A model generated the notes under the pieces. The model ran no database searches, was not told the origin of the DNA, and worked only from the letters and a program-made list of their open reading frames with translations. From Actinomycetota bacterium (GTDB taxonomy: Bacteria > Actinomycetota > Actinomycetes > S36-B12 > UBA5976): a stretch of 39,003 nt of DNA. Position 1 is the stretch's first letter; the number at the start of each line of letters is the position of its first letter. The DNA is taken from positions 1-39,003 of the forward strand of contig VGBH01000012.1 of NCBI GenBank assembly GCA_016870575.1, given 5' to 3'. Made by a program: the position numbers and the translations under genes. Positions 17,886 through 25,575 of this stretch are shown here, one piece after another.

Positions 17886-18337
17886 AATAATTCTGTTATG
17901 TTGAAAAGTGCAGAAGCGGCATCCGTAGCAATTTCATTTAATCTCGTTACTTCACCTTCAGTTAGCGAAAATCTAAGTTCATCAAGTTTTGGAATAACTA
18001 CTCTATCTCCGCCTTGAATATCTGAACCAACTTTGGATCCAGTTGGAAGTAAAGAGTCTCGAGAAATCCACCAAGGATGAGCTCGAACATCATCGGTGGG
18101 GAAAAGTTCCTCGGCAGACAACCTAGGTGCTTCGATTGAATTGCTGTGAAAGTAATAGCCATCTCTGGAAATGATGATGTCCAAACATGAAGAGTCCAAA
18201 CTATTTGGTACATGTACACGTCCACCAGAAAACCAAGCTGTGTTTGGGGATTTACGAAGGACGATTTGATCGAGTTTCAATTCATCAAGAATTGCAACAA
18301 TTCGCTGATGCTTAACTTCACGCTCAATGAGCTGCAC
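17870..18337 (-). pseudogene. N-terminal half of an M24 (aminopeptidase P / creatinase-like) protein, catalytic domain missing
   Basis: 155 residues matching the creatinase-type N-terminal domain of a subgroup of actinobacterial M24 proteins: LRKSPNTAWFSGGRVHVPNS, SNSIEAPRLSAEELFP, VRAHPWWISRD, and a C-terminal [20 protein letters not shown]. The sequence stops at a TAG (17870-17872) just where the pita-bread metallopeptidase domain should begin, so no metal-binding Asp/His/Glu are present. Its last 15 or so bases overlap, in another frame, the beginning of the UxaA-like fragment. The start GTG shares a base with the upstream TAG stop (TAGTG). This is probably the 5' remnant of a gene cut by a deletion; a functional domain-only protein cannot be excluded. 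Confidence 0.7.
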
Positions 18338-18609
18338 TACTGATCATCCTTATTCTTCTTACGTTTGCGAAGCTCTTTTTCAATTCGCCATAGATAATCA
18401 GGATCATCATCTGGTCCAACCACGCGTTTCTTACCGCCACCTGCGAGATTTGGTCTGTTTCCATAGAAAAACCAGGCGAGTGGTCCAACTACTGGAATAA
18501 GAATTACGAAAAACCAGCGGGCTCGCTTCGCCGTACTGGCACGACTGAGATCTATCAGGGCAGCAAAGAACAACACCAATGCAATTACAATTCCGACAAC
18601 TCGCAACAT
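18337..18609 (-). CDS. Small PLDc_N-type membrane protein
   Basis: 90 residues: two hydrophobic segments (VVGIVIALVLFFAALIDL and ARWFFVILIPVVGPLAWFFY) separated by a short positively charged loop, then a charged cytoplasmic-type tail ending RKRKKNKDDQ. The pattern RWxxxILxPxxGPLAWFxxG is that of the phospholipase D N-terminal (PLDc_N) domain, which in actinobacteria commonly occurs alone as a small membrane protein of unknown role. No phospholipase HKD motif is present. It is the first gene of the dense minus-strand run; its TAG stop overlaps the GTG of the next frame. A 99-nt intergenic region separates it from the divergent TauE gene. Confidence 0.85.
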   Translation of the reverse strand: MLRVVGIVIALVLFFAALIDLSRASTAKRARWFFVILIPVVGPLAWFFYGNRPNLAGGGKKRVVGPDDDPDYLWRIEKELRKRKKNKDDQ

Positions 18610-18708
18610 AGGCTAAGTATCTACGCAAAGCTGTTTCAGCGAAATTCGGGATATACATGCGCGTAATTGACTATGTGTTCTAGGGTTTACCCCTAAGAAA
18701 GAAGAGCA

Positions 18709-19473
18709 ATGGATCTGCTTGGCATCGTATTGGGTTTAACTGTAGGGCTAATTCTGGGACTAATTGGCGCAGGTGGCGTCATGATGACAATTCCGTTACT
18801 TATGGTTGCTGCCGATTTTTCAATAGTCCAAGCAGCAACTGGATCATTGTTAGTCGTTGTAGCTGCAAGCTTGTCAGGAATATTTGGTCGCGGATTGGTT
18901 CAAATCAGAATTCGTTATGCAATTATTTTGGGATTAATTGGTGCGCCATTTGCGACAATTGGTTCTTACATAGCAGTACGGTTATCTGAAACTTGGTTAG
19001 AGATTTTGTTGGTTAGCATCATGTTTTATGCCGCATTTTCAATGTGGAATCGATCAACTGAAGATCATGATAGACCCGAACCGGTGGTTGCACTAAGAAC
19101 GTTACTTTCTGTTGGAGCAGTTGTCGGTTTTATTACCGGATTAGTTGGAATAAGCGGTGGGATTGTGCTGATTCCAGCAATGGTTTTAAGAATGGGTTTA
19201 AGTATTTCGGTCGCAACATCAACATCTTTATTGATTATGCTTTCGAATTCAGCAGTTGCTTTAGTTTGGCGAGTCATTGATGGAGTTCCAATGAGCAGCG
19301 ATGATTGGACACTAGTTGCAATTATCACTGCAATCGCTTCAGTTGGTAGTTTTGTGGGAGCTAAGTTTGCTTCAAAAATCAAGAAGAAAATGCTTCAGCG
19401 GATTTTCGCTGTGTTTCTAATCATCTTGGCTGGAGCTATCATTTTGGAATTGCTTGGAGTTTGGGAACTTTAA
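18709..19473 (+). CDS. Sulfite exporter TauE/SafE family (TSUP) membrane protein
   Basis: 254 residues with about eight hydrophobic segments in two similar halves. Each half starts with a glycine-rich motif: VGLILGLIGAGGVMMTIPLL near the N-terminus and VGFITGLVGISGGIVLIPAM near residue 140. The duplicated GxxGxGGG-like pattern is diagnostic of the TSUP/DUF81 family, whose members export sulfite, sulfonates or other small organic anions. GAAGAG precedes the ATG. It is transcribed divergently from the run containing the sulfolactate-like genes, so it could serve the same sulfur chemistry, but substrate cannot be read from sequence. The second P450 gene starts within 2 nt of its stop. Confidence 0.88.
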   Translation: MDLLGIVLGLTVGLILGLIGAGGVMMTIPLLMVAADFSIVQAATGSLLVVVAASLSGIFGRGLVQIRIRYAIILGLIGAPFATIGSYIAVRLSETWLEILLVSIMFYAAFSMWNRSTEDHDRPEPVVALRTLLSVGAVVGFITGLVGISGGIVLIPAMVLRMGLSISVATSTSLLIMLSNSAVALVWRVIDGVPMSSDDWTLVAIITAIASVGSFVGAKFASKIKKKMLQRIFAVFLIILAGAIILELLGVWEL

Positions 19474-19474
19474 C

Positions 19475-20743
19475 GTGTCACCCAAGAGTAATGATTATCT
19501 TGAAGAGCAAATCATTTCTTCAATCCAAAGTGGTGAATATTTTAGAAACCCATACCCACTTTTTGCTGAGATTAGGTCCATTACGCCAGTTTTCTACAGC
19601 AAAACTATTGGTGGCTGGCTGTTAACTCGACATCAAGATGTTGACGAGGTACTTAAAGATGCTGAAACATTCTCCAGTAAGGGACGAGTTCTTTATTTAC
19701 TTTCACAATTACCGACCGAGATTCAGTCTCAAGTAAATTTATTGCATAAGCACTTTGCAACTGGGCTTGCACATAGTGATGCTCCAGAGCATCGTCGCCT
19801 CAGAGGTTTGCTAGCTCGCGCTTTTACTTCAAAAATGACGGAAGGAATGCGCGAAACAACAAGAAAGATTGCTCGGGAACTAATTACTCAAACTGATAAT
19901 GAGTTTGATTTTCTTGAAGATGTTTTTACTCCATTGCCGGCGCTTGTGGTTGGTACTTTGTTGGGCTCAGAAAGATCGGATATTCCAAATCTCATTAGAT
20001 GGGCACACGCAGTTAATGGTTTGTACGAGCGTGGTGGTCATATATCCCCTGAAAAGGCACTGGCAGCGGAGAAATTACTTGCAGAAATGCGTGAATTTGT
20101 TCTTGATTTGGTCGAACGTCGAAGAGAACTTGCCAAATCTAGTGAATTAGATGCCAGTCAAGATGTTCTGGCAGGTCTAGTGGCAGCAGAACGCGATGCT
20201 GGAGCATTGAGTGAAGATGAATTGTTATCGACTGCGGTAACGTTGTTTGTTGCTGGACACGAAACCACAACTCATTTACTTGGGAATGGATTTGTTGCGC
20301 TGCTATCTGATCCTGAGCTTTGGCATCAAATCAAAAATGACGCTACACGATCTCACCAATTTATTGAGGAGATGGCTAGGTTTGATGGTTCAGTTCCGCG
20401 ATCATGGCGAATTGCAAAAAATGAAGCCAGAATCAATGGTGTAAAAATTGCTAAAGGAGATTTGGTGCTGCCTATTTTGGCCGCTGCTAATCACGATCCA
20501 GAAGTCTTTGCTAATCCCGATAAATTTGAACCTGATCAAGACAATAAGAAGCATTTAGCATTCGGCAAGGGAGTACATGTCTGCTTAGGAGCACCATTAG
20601 CCAGAATGGAAGCACAAGAAGTACTTATGGCATTAATTGATTTAAAACCTAAATTGAAATTAAAGAAACCAGCAGAAGCACTAAATTGGCGAAGCAATAT
20701 GGCATTGCGCGGTTTAATGACATTGCCAGTTATTAGTAACTAG
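19475..20743 (+). CDS. Cytochrome P450 (second of two)
   Basis: Soluble class I P450 of about 422 residues, substrate unknown. The I-helix has the complete AGHETTTHLLGN motif, ExxR lies in EEMARFD, and the haem loop is FGKGVHVCLGAPLARMEAQ with the axial Cys. C-helix HRRLRGLLARAFTSKM is typical. I choose GTG at 19475, right after the tauE-like stop, with GGGAA upstream. A TTG at 19454 would overlap the tauE gene by 20 nt and add seven residues. The 3' end overlaps the convergent quinone oxidoreductase by 11 nt. Unlike the first P450, its oxygen-activating Thr is present. Electron donors may be shared with the reductase at 12.3-13.3 kb. Confidence 0.92.
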   Translation: MSPKSNDYLEEQIISSIQSGEYFRNPYPLFAEIRSITPVFYSKTIGGWLLTRHQDVDEVLKDAETFSSKGRVLYLLSQLPTEIQSQVNLLHKHFATGLAHSDAPEHRRLRGLLARAFTSKMTEGMRETTRKIARELITQTDNEFDFLEDVFTPLPALVVGTLLGSERSDIPNLIRWAHAVNGLYERGGHISPEKALAAEKLLAEMREFVLDLVERRRELAKSSELDASQDVLAGLVAAERDAGALSEDELLSTAVTLFVAGHETTTHLLGNGFVALLSDPELWHQIKNDATRSHQFIEEMARFDGSVPRSWRIAKNEARINGVKIAKGDLVLPILAAANHDPEVFANPDKFEPDQDNKKHLAFGKGVHVCLGAPLARMEAQEVLMALIDLKPKLKLKKPAEALNWRSNMALRGLMTLPVISN

Positions 20744-21680
20744 TATCAAGAATCAATTTTCCAACGGTTTTCCGGGCAAGCAAATCTATATGTGCCTGCT
20801 TAGCATCGGATAGTGCATATTTCGTTGCGGGGAGAGGTTTAATTTTTTTCGATGCAAACAATTGCAATAGTTCAGTTAACGGATCAGTTAGAAGTTTAGG
20901 TTTTCTTCTGCAGTGACTTAGCCAAAAACCAATAATTGAGATACCACCATAAACTAATCTCAAAGGCTGTATTGCCTCTGGTTTTTGCCTAGAAGCAGTG
21001 CCAAAAGTAACCAAGCGACCAAATGGTGCAAGGGCAGCCATTCCCTGCGCCAACACATCGCCGCCAACCATATCTAAAACGACATCAACTGGATTACCAT
21101 TATTAGCAGCCAAAATGGCATCGGTGAAATCGGCTGTAATTGAAATTGCAACATCAGCACCTAAATCAATTGCAATTTTTCTTTTCTCTGGGCTTGAGGC
21201 AACCGCAATAACTTTGCATCCGCGAAGTTTTGCTAACTGCACTGCAATTGAACCTGTGCCCCCTGCTGCAGCATGAATCACAACAGTTTCATTTATCTGA
21301 GCTTTTGCGCAAGTATTAATTAAATGCCAAGCGGTAACTCCCTGAACCATCAGAGGTAATGCAAGCTCTGGAGACAAACCATCTGGCACTTCAACTACAC
21401 TTTCCGAATTTGCTAAACAAAATTGGGCATATCCACCCTTGTCTACAAACGCCATCACGCGCTGGCCTGAAGTTAATGTGCCAAAAATTTCAAGTCCAGG
21501 TACGAATGGGAGTTCGTGCTTGGTCATATAGGTGTTTTCGGTTAAATGGGTATCGGCAAAATTAACTCCAGCAAAGGAAACGTTGATTAACTCTTGCTTG
21601 TTATAGATTTTTGGAGTTGGTAACTCAACAAATTCTAAAACCTCAGGTCCGCCAAATCTTGAGATTTGAACTGCGCGCAT
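20733..21680 (-). CDS. Zinc-independent quinone oxidoreductase / MDR family alcohol dehydrogenase
   Basis: 315-residue medium-chain reductase, NADPH-dependent, probably reducing quinones or enones. The N-terminal GroES-like part starts MRAVQISRFGGPEVLEF, and the Rossmann motif is VIHAAAGGTGSIAVQLAKL followed by VIAVASSPEKR. The catalytic and structural zinc ligands of zinc alcohol dehydrogenases are absent, as in Qor-type proteins. ATG start in TAATG overlap with the stop of the upstream mycoredoxin gene, so the two are co-translated. The redox pairing is suggestive but unproven. Its stop lies inside the 3' end of the convergent P450. Confidence 0.88.
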   Translation of the reverse strand: MRAVQISRFGGPEVLEFVELPTPKIYNKQELINVSFAGVNFADTHLTENTYMTKHELPFVPGLEIFGTLTSGQRVMAFVDKGGYAQFCLANSESVVEVPDGLSPELALPLMVQGVTAWHLINTCAKAQINETVVIHAAAGGTGSIAVQLAKLRGCKVIAVASSPEKRKIAIDLGADVAISITADFTDAILAANNGNPVDVVLDMVGGDVLAQGMAALAPFGRLVTFGTASRQKPEAIQPLRLVYGGISIIGFWLSHCRRKPKLLTDPLTELLQLFASKKIKPLPATKYALSDAKQAHIDLLARKTVGKLILDTSY

Positions 21681-21952
21681 TATTCCATTGATTCAGTTGA
21701 AGGGAGCAAGTTTGCTTCAATCAGCTTGTCCGTTAAGTCTAAGTCACTTGGTTCAACTAAATAGGTGGAATCAGGAAAAACAATTACGGGAATTGACTGT
21801 CTCCCACTAATTGCAATTGCTTTGTCTTTCGCTCTGGCATCTTGATCAACATCAACGTACTCAAAATTTACCTTGAGCCGATCTAATAATGCCTTGGATC
21901 GGACACAGTCACCACACCACGGTGCACCATACATCCTAATCAATTTACTCAT
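21680..21952 (-). CDS. Glutaredoxin-fold mycoredoxin-like protein
   Basis: Small thiol oxidoreductase. The redox motif is MYGAPWCGDCVRSKALLD (CxxC), followed by FEYVDVDQD and cis-Pro region SIPVIVFPD. Actinobacterial mycoredoxins use a similar WCxxCxRxK arrangement and take electrons from mycothiol. I place the start at the ATG at 21952 (MSKLIRMYGAPWC), because the upstream extension in the longer open frame (TTG at 21976) has no family resemblance and eats into the 42-nt divergent promoter region. About 90 residues. It is followed by, and overlaps, the quinone oxidoreductase. It could recycle the AhpE-type peroxiredoxin at 10.2-10.7 kb, by analogy with mycobacteria. Confidence 0.85.
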   Translation of the reverse strand: MSKLIRMYGAPWCGDCVRSKALLDRLKVNFEYVDVDQDARAKDKAIAISGRQSIPVIVFPDSTYLVEPSDLDLTDKLIEANLLPSTESME

Positions 21953-21994
21953 ATTGAAATGGTAGCGTAAAGCCAATTATTAGCAAGGCGGATA

Positions 21995-22387
21995 ATGGCC
22001 GTTCAGCGTTTTAGCGATTCAGATTTACGTACAGCGCTGCAGGATGTTGCTAGCAAGGTAACTGGCCAATTGTCAGTTTTGAAATATGACAGAAATCGAA
22101 CTACCAATCAACCCAGTAGCGCCTTAATTATTCAACGTTCTAAAAGTTGGAGTAAGGCTTTAATTTCAGCTGGCCTACCACATCAGAGCGCAAACAAGTC
22201 CTATCAATCAAAATTTACCCTTGAAGATGCCATTTCGTTTACCAAAAAATATCTAGCACAGGAGCCTCGACCAAGTTATCAGAACTTTTCTAACTGGTTA
22301 AAGCGCATTCCAGATGCACCTTCAGCGCAAACCTGTCGAAACCTAGCAGGCAGTTGGCAAAAGCTAAAAACTTCAGCTAAGAACTAA
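21995..22387 (+). CDS. Small protein with homing-endonuclease-associated (HNH_repeat-like) motifs
   Basis: 130 residues. Two segments resemble the repeat that usually accompanies homing HNH/LAGLIDADG endonucleases, with the consensus 'ps...i...fGSW..al..aGl': first SALIIQRSKSWSKALISAGL (about residues 42-61), then PSAQTCRNLAGSWQKLKTSA (about 109-128). A basic, mostly helical protein with no visible nuclease catalytic motif (no HNH His/Asn pair). It probably binds DNA through these units. The ATG is preceded by AAGG. Divergent from the mycoredoxin gene and interlocked by 4 nt with the stop of the DUF4349 gene on the other strand. Role unknown. Confidence 0.75.
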   Translation: MAVQRFSDSDLRTALQDVASKVTGQLSVLKYDRNRTTNQPSSALIIQRSKSWSKALISAGLPHQSANKSYQSKFTLEDAISFTKKYLAQEPRPSYQNFSNWLKRIPDAPSAQTCRNLAGSWQKLKTSAKN

Positions 22388-23208
22388 CTACTGCGTCTTC
22401 GAATGACTGCTGCTAGCAATCGGAAGATAACTCCAATTACGACTATCAGGCCAAGCCAAGGAAGTGCAAGTCCTGCCCATGTTGAAAGATCGCCAGCAAA
22501 ATCAACGATGGCATCCCAACCTTTTTCTATTCCTGCGATAAATCCAATTGGTCGCACCGCATCTAGGGCACGTTTAGGCAAAATGTTCACCCAGATTGCC
22601 GATAGTTCGACCTGATCAGCTAGGTAGGTGCGTTGTGACTTGAGTGAATCCAATTCAGCTTGACGTTGTGATATTGCTGCTTCAGCGGCAAGTAAATCAG
22701 CAACAGTTGTAGATTGATCAAGGAGGTTTTGCAAGTTGGCAATGGATGATTCAAGAGATTTTATGCGAGCATCCAAATCAACTACTTGCAAAGTTACATC
22801 GTATGCCGAAGATGAGAAACCCTCTAAATCGCCAAAAGTCTTTAGTTGCTCTAAAGCATTTTCTAGTTGAGCACTTGGTACCCGAATCGTCAAATCAGAT
22901 GATGTTATCTCGCTGCTTTCCGGATCGCGATATTCATTCTTTGAATCAATTCTGCCACCAATGCTGCTTACATAGTTAGAGACTTCATCTGCGGTAGCGG
23001 CTACATCATCAACGCGCAGGGTGATTGAAGCTGATTGAATCAACTGCTGATCCACAGCTACCGCGGATTCGCTACTTGCTACTCCTACTTTGGCGTTTGC
23101 ATCGCCATAGATAACATCGGGGGAAATAACTGCACCAGAATCTGATGAACCACTTGAGCAACCAACAAGAACAATAAGTGCAACTACAAGCGCAAAGGCT
23201 TTTTTCAT
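22384..23208 (-). CDS. DUF4349-containing lipoprotein
   Basis: About 274 residues. The start is the ATG at 23208, because it gives MKKAFALVVALIVLVGCSSG, a lipoprotein signal with lipobox LVGC (Cys 17), and AGGAGA sits just upstream. The longer upstream open frame is spurious and overlaps the glycosylase gene. A Ser-rich linker follows the Cys, then a DUF4349 domain (SASITLRVDDVAATADEVSN, GGRIDSKNEY, DLTIRVPSAQLENALEQL). A central coiled-coil stretch (LDARIKSLESSIANLQNLLD through AEAAISQRQAELDSLKSQRT) and a C-terminal membrane helix complete it. So it is tethered outside at both ends: lipid at the N-terminus, helix at the C-terminus. Role in the envelope unknown. Confidence 0.88.
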   Translation of the reverse strand: MKKAFALVVALIVLVGCSSGSSDSGAVISPDVIYGDANAKVGVASSESAVAVDQQLIQSASITLRVDDVAATADEVSNYVSSIGGRIDSKNEYRDPESSEITSSDLTIRVPSAQLENALEQLKTFGDLEGFSSSAYDVTLQVVDLDARIKSLESSIANLQNLLDQSTTVADLLAAEAAISQRQAELDSLKSQRTYLADQVELSAIWVNILPKRALDAVRPIGFIAGIEKGWDAIVDFAGDLSTWAGLALPWLGLIVVIGVIFRLLAAVIRRRSS

Positions 23209-23211
23209 AAG

Positions 23212-23217
23212 TCTCCT
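23212..23217 (-). promoter_or_regulatory. Ribosome binding site fixing the DUF4349 lipoprotein start
   Basis: AGGAGA on the minus strand, 3 nt before ATG at 23208. It decides for the lipoprotein signal start over the longer upstream frame. Confidence 0.75.
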
Positions 23218-23239
23218 ATCAGATGCTCTAATTGTACTG

Positions 23240-23851
23240 CTATTTTTCCTTAGAATTTTCTTCGAGTGCTCGCCAACAATACCAAGCAACCGCTGAGCGA
23301 ATTCCTGGAAACTTATCACCTGAAGTGAGTAGATTGTTAGGGGTAGGGCGAGTAGGGAGGCTGTGAAGTTTTTGCCAGCCTTTTTGAACCCCCAAATCAT
23401 TAACTGGCCAAACATCTGGATGTATTAACTCAAACATTAAGAACATATCTACCGTCCAATTTCCAATTCCCCAAATCTGCGTAAGTGAATCTCGAATCTG
23501 TATCTCATCTAATTGGTTAATTTCTGATAAATCTAATCCGCCAAGTAATGCAGCTGCCAATTCTTTGATAGTTTTTGCTTTCGCTTGAGAAAGTCCATAT
23601 TTTCTTAGCTGCTCAACATCAATTTTACTAATAAATTCTGGGTTAATCGCAATAGATTGTTTAACTCTTCCAATAATAGTCTGAGCAGCTTTACCAGATA
23701 ATTGTTGACGAATTATTGTTTCAACTAGCGACTCAAATGGATCAAATTCAGCTGGTAGTCCAGTTAACGGGTAAATCGGAAATTTCTCCAACAAAACTTT
23801 AAAGGCGGGATCGATTTGGCAAATGAATTTGATAACATCTTTTTGAATCAA
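23240..23851 (-). CDS. HhH-GPD DNA glycosylase (AlkA-like 3-methyladenine glycosylase)
   Basis: Base-excision repair enzyme, 203 residues, removing alkylated bases. The helix-hairpin-helix is LTQIWGIGNWTVDMFLMFEL, followed by the catalytic Asp in VWPVNDLGVQKG (about residue 150). The family's LVETIIRQQLSGKAAQTI opening helix is present. No C-terminal Fe-S Cys cluster is seen, so it is of the AlkA/MAG branch rather than Nth/MutY. The TTG start overlaps the stop of the upstream MFS gene (TTGA), indicating co-translation. The N-terminal AlkA domain of the E. coli enzyme is missing, as in many compact bacterial versions. Confidence 0.88.
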   Translation of the reverse strand: MIQKDVIKFICQIDPAFKVLLEKFPIYPLTGLPAEFDPFESLVETIIRQQLSGKAAQTIIGRVKQSIAINPEFISKIDVEQLRKYGLSQAKAKTIKELAAALLGGLDLSEINQLDEIQIRDSLTQIWGIGNWTVDMFLMFELIHPDVWPVNDLGVQKGWQKLHSLPTRPTPNNLLTSGDKFPGIRSAVAWYCWRALEENSKEK

Positions 23852-25062
23852 ACAGTAGTCCTTGCTGCTGGTTTCACATATCTAGCTAAAGCAACTGTCA
23901 ACAACATTGCAAATGCTGGAATTAGCAATGCAACCTGCATTCCAAAAGCTCCAGCAACACCAGCAATCAAAATTTTTCCGTTCCAGATGAATATGTGACT
24001 CATCATCGACATTCGCGAAAGCGTTACGGCTGCAGGAGAAGAAGTTATCCAACTGCCAGCACTAAAGAATGCTGGTGTCATTGATGCAGTGCCAAGCCCA
24101 GCTAAAAAGTAACCAAATGATGCAACAAGAAGCGCTTGCCAAACTCCAACTTCGCGCATGAAGTGTGATCCAGCTATGGCAATAAAGCCACCGGAAAAAC
24201 CTACGTATCCACTAATGCGAACAACGTTATCCATTCCAATAACTTGGGCTAGCCGATCAGTATTGAGTCGCCCAATTATTAGAGCCAACATAAAGACGGT
24301 AATTGGTATTGCATCTGGCCCAGTTGGCACACCCAAGTGTTCGTGGGTGTAAATGGTCAGCCAGTCTGCGCCAATTACCTCCGTCAAAATGCCGAAAGTC
24401 ATAGCAATACTGAGAATCCATTGAAGTTTCGGTGCTCGCCAAATTGGTGGAATTGATTGACGCTTAACTTCACCTTGAGAATCTGGAACAGATTCAACAT
24501 CAATTATCTGGGAAGTTTTCCAGATGGCAATTGGGGCTAAAACTAATGCAAGTACAAGTATATGAACTTGAATTGGAATTAGGGGAGCAATTATTCCGCT
24601 GAAACCAAAAGTTAAAAATGCGCCAATGCTCCAACTGGCATGAAACTGGCCAATAATTGGTCTACCTACATCACGTTGAATTGTAATTGTATGAGCATTT
24701 AATGCGACGCTGTAGGCAACTATTGAAGCTGTAAAAACCGTCACTAAGACTTGAAAGACTAGTGGTGATTGGCTAAAAGTCACTGCAACCATAAAGAAAT
24801 GGGTTGCTGCGCCAAACAAATACATTGAAACTTTTGCTCCCAAGCGGTGCACAAAGTTACCCATCACACTATAGGCAACAATTGCGCCAAAGCTGCCAAA
24901 GCTAAGTAGAAACCCAAAGTAACTAGTAGAAATACCTAACTGATCTTGTATCTCTGGAAATCTAGGGACCCACGCCATAATCCCAACACCAAGCATGAAA
25001 AATAGTCGACGAAGGGCTAAACGCGATCGCTCGGCTTGTTCTACCGATACCGAATTACTCAT
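23848..25062 (-). CDS. Major facilitator superfamily transporter
   Basis: 404 residues, twelve predicted hydrophobic segments, cytoplasmic-membrane secondary transporter. The N-terminal LFFMLGVGIMAWVPRFPEIQ and GISTSYFGFLLSFGSFGAIV resemble the YbjJ-like MFS branch whose substrates are poorly known. The loop 2-3 region reads GNFVHRLGAKVSMY. It follows the MarR regulator gene by 33 nt and overlaps the glycosylase gene by 4 nt. A MarR next to an MFS exporter often means drug- or aromatic-responsive efflux, but here the regulator is also co-transcribed with map. Substrate unknown. Confidence 0.88.
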   Translation of the reverse strand: MSNSVSVEQAERSRLALRRLFFMLGVGIMAWVPRFPEIQDQLGISTSYFGFLLSFGSFGAIVAYSVMGNFVHRLGAKVSMYLFGAATHFFMVAVTFSQSPLVFQVLVTVFTASIVAYSVALNAHTITIQRDVGRPIIGQFHASWSIGAFLTFGFSGIIAPLIPIQVHILVLALVLAPIAIWKTSQIIDVESVPDSQGEVKRQSIPPIWRAPKLQWILSIAMTFGILTEVIGADWLTIYTHEHLGVPTGPDAIPITVFMLALIIGRLNTDRLAQVIGMDNVVRISGYVGFSGGFIAIAGSHFMREVGVWQALLVASFGYFLAGLGTASMTPAFFSAGSWITSSPAAVTLSRMSMMSHIFIWNGKILIAGVAGAFGMQVALLIPAFAMLLTVALARYVKPAARTTV

Positions 25063-25095
25063 ATGATTTAATCAAGGAAACAAGTATAAGGATTG

Positions 25096-25575
25096 TCACT
25101 TCTCTGCGGAGTCACCAGCCTTGGGCTCAGATAAATTATCTGCAACAACTTGAGTTAGTTTACCAAATTTCAAAAAATCTTTCCCTAAGACATCAACTAA
25201 ATGTCTACGAACTGAGGCAACATGATCTTTTGCAGCAGATTCAATCTTGCGCATCCCTTTAGGTGTTAACTGGGCAAATTGCCCCCGACCATCAGCATTA
25301 CAAGTTCGCCGTTCCACAAAACCCAAATCTTCAAGCCTCGTTATTTGATGACTTAGTTTGGATCTAGAGGCTAAAGTCGCTTTTGCCAGTTCTGACATAC
25401 GCAGGCGATGGTTTGGCGATTCACTCAAGTGTGCCAATATCTCGTAATCAGTAAGTGTTAATCCGTGCTCGGACTCTAAATCTTTCGAGAGTGCTTCAGG
25501 TAATTTAGTTGCTACTGCAATCCAACTTCTCCAGGCTTTTTGTTCTGCTTTACTGAGCCATTTCACAGTACTCAT
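25096..25575 (-). CDS. MarR family transcriptional regulator
   Basis: 159 residues. Winged helix-turn-helix: [20 protein letters not shown], then [20 protein letters not shown] as the recognition region, and wing [21 protein letters not shown]. Flanking N- and C-terminal helices would dimerise the protein. The ATG overlaps the stop of map (ATGA), so it is made from the map transcript, and the MFS gene follows. It probably controls itself and the MFS-glycosylase pair; that is inferred from position. I did not find a clear palindrome in the 33-nt gap to the transporter. Confidence 0.92.
   Translation of the reverse strand: MSTVKWLSKAEQKAWRSWIAVATKLPEALSKDLESEHGLTLTDYEILAHLSESPNHRLRMSELAKATLASRSKLSHQITRLEDLGFVERRTCNADGRGQFAQLTPKGMRKIESAAKDHVASVRRHLVDVLGKDFLKFGKLTQVVADNLSEPKAGDSAEK

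Noticed and set aside
22384-23415. 343-residue version of the DUF4349 protein starting at 23415
   Set aside because: The extra 69 residues overlap the glycosylase gene and precede a perfect lipoprotein signal with its own AGGAGA ribosome site.
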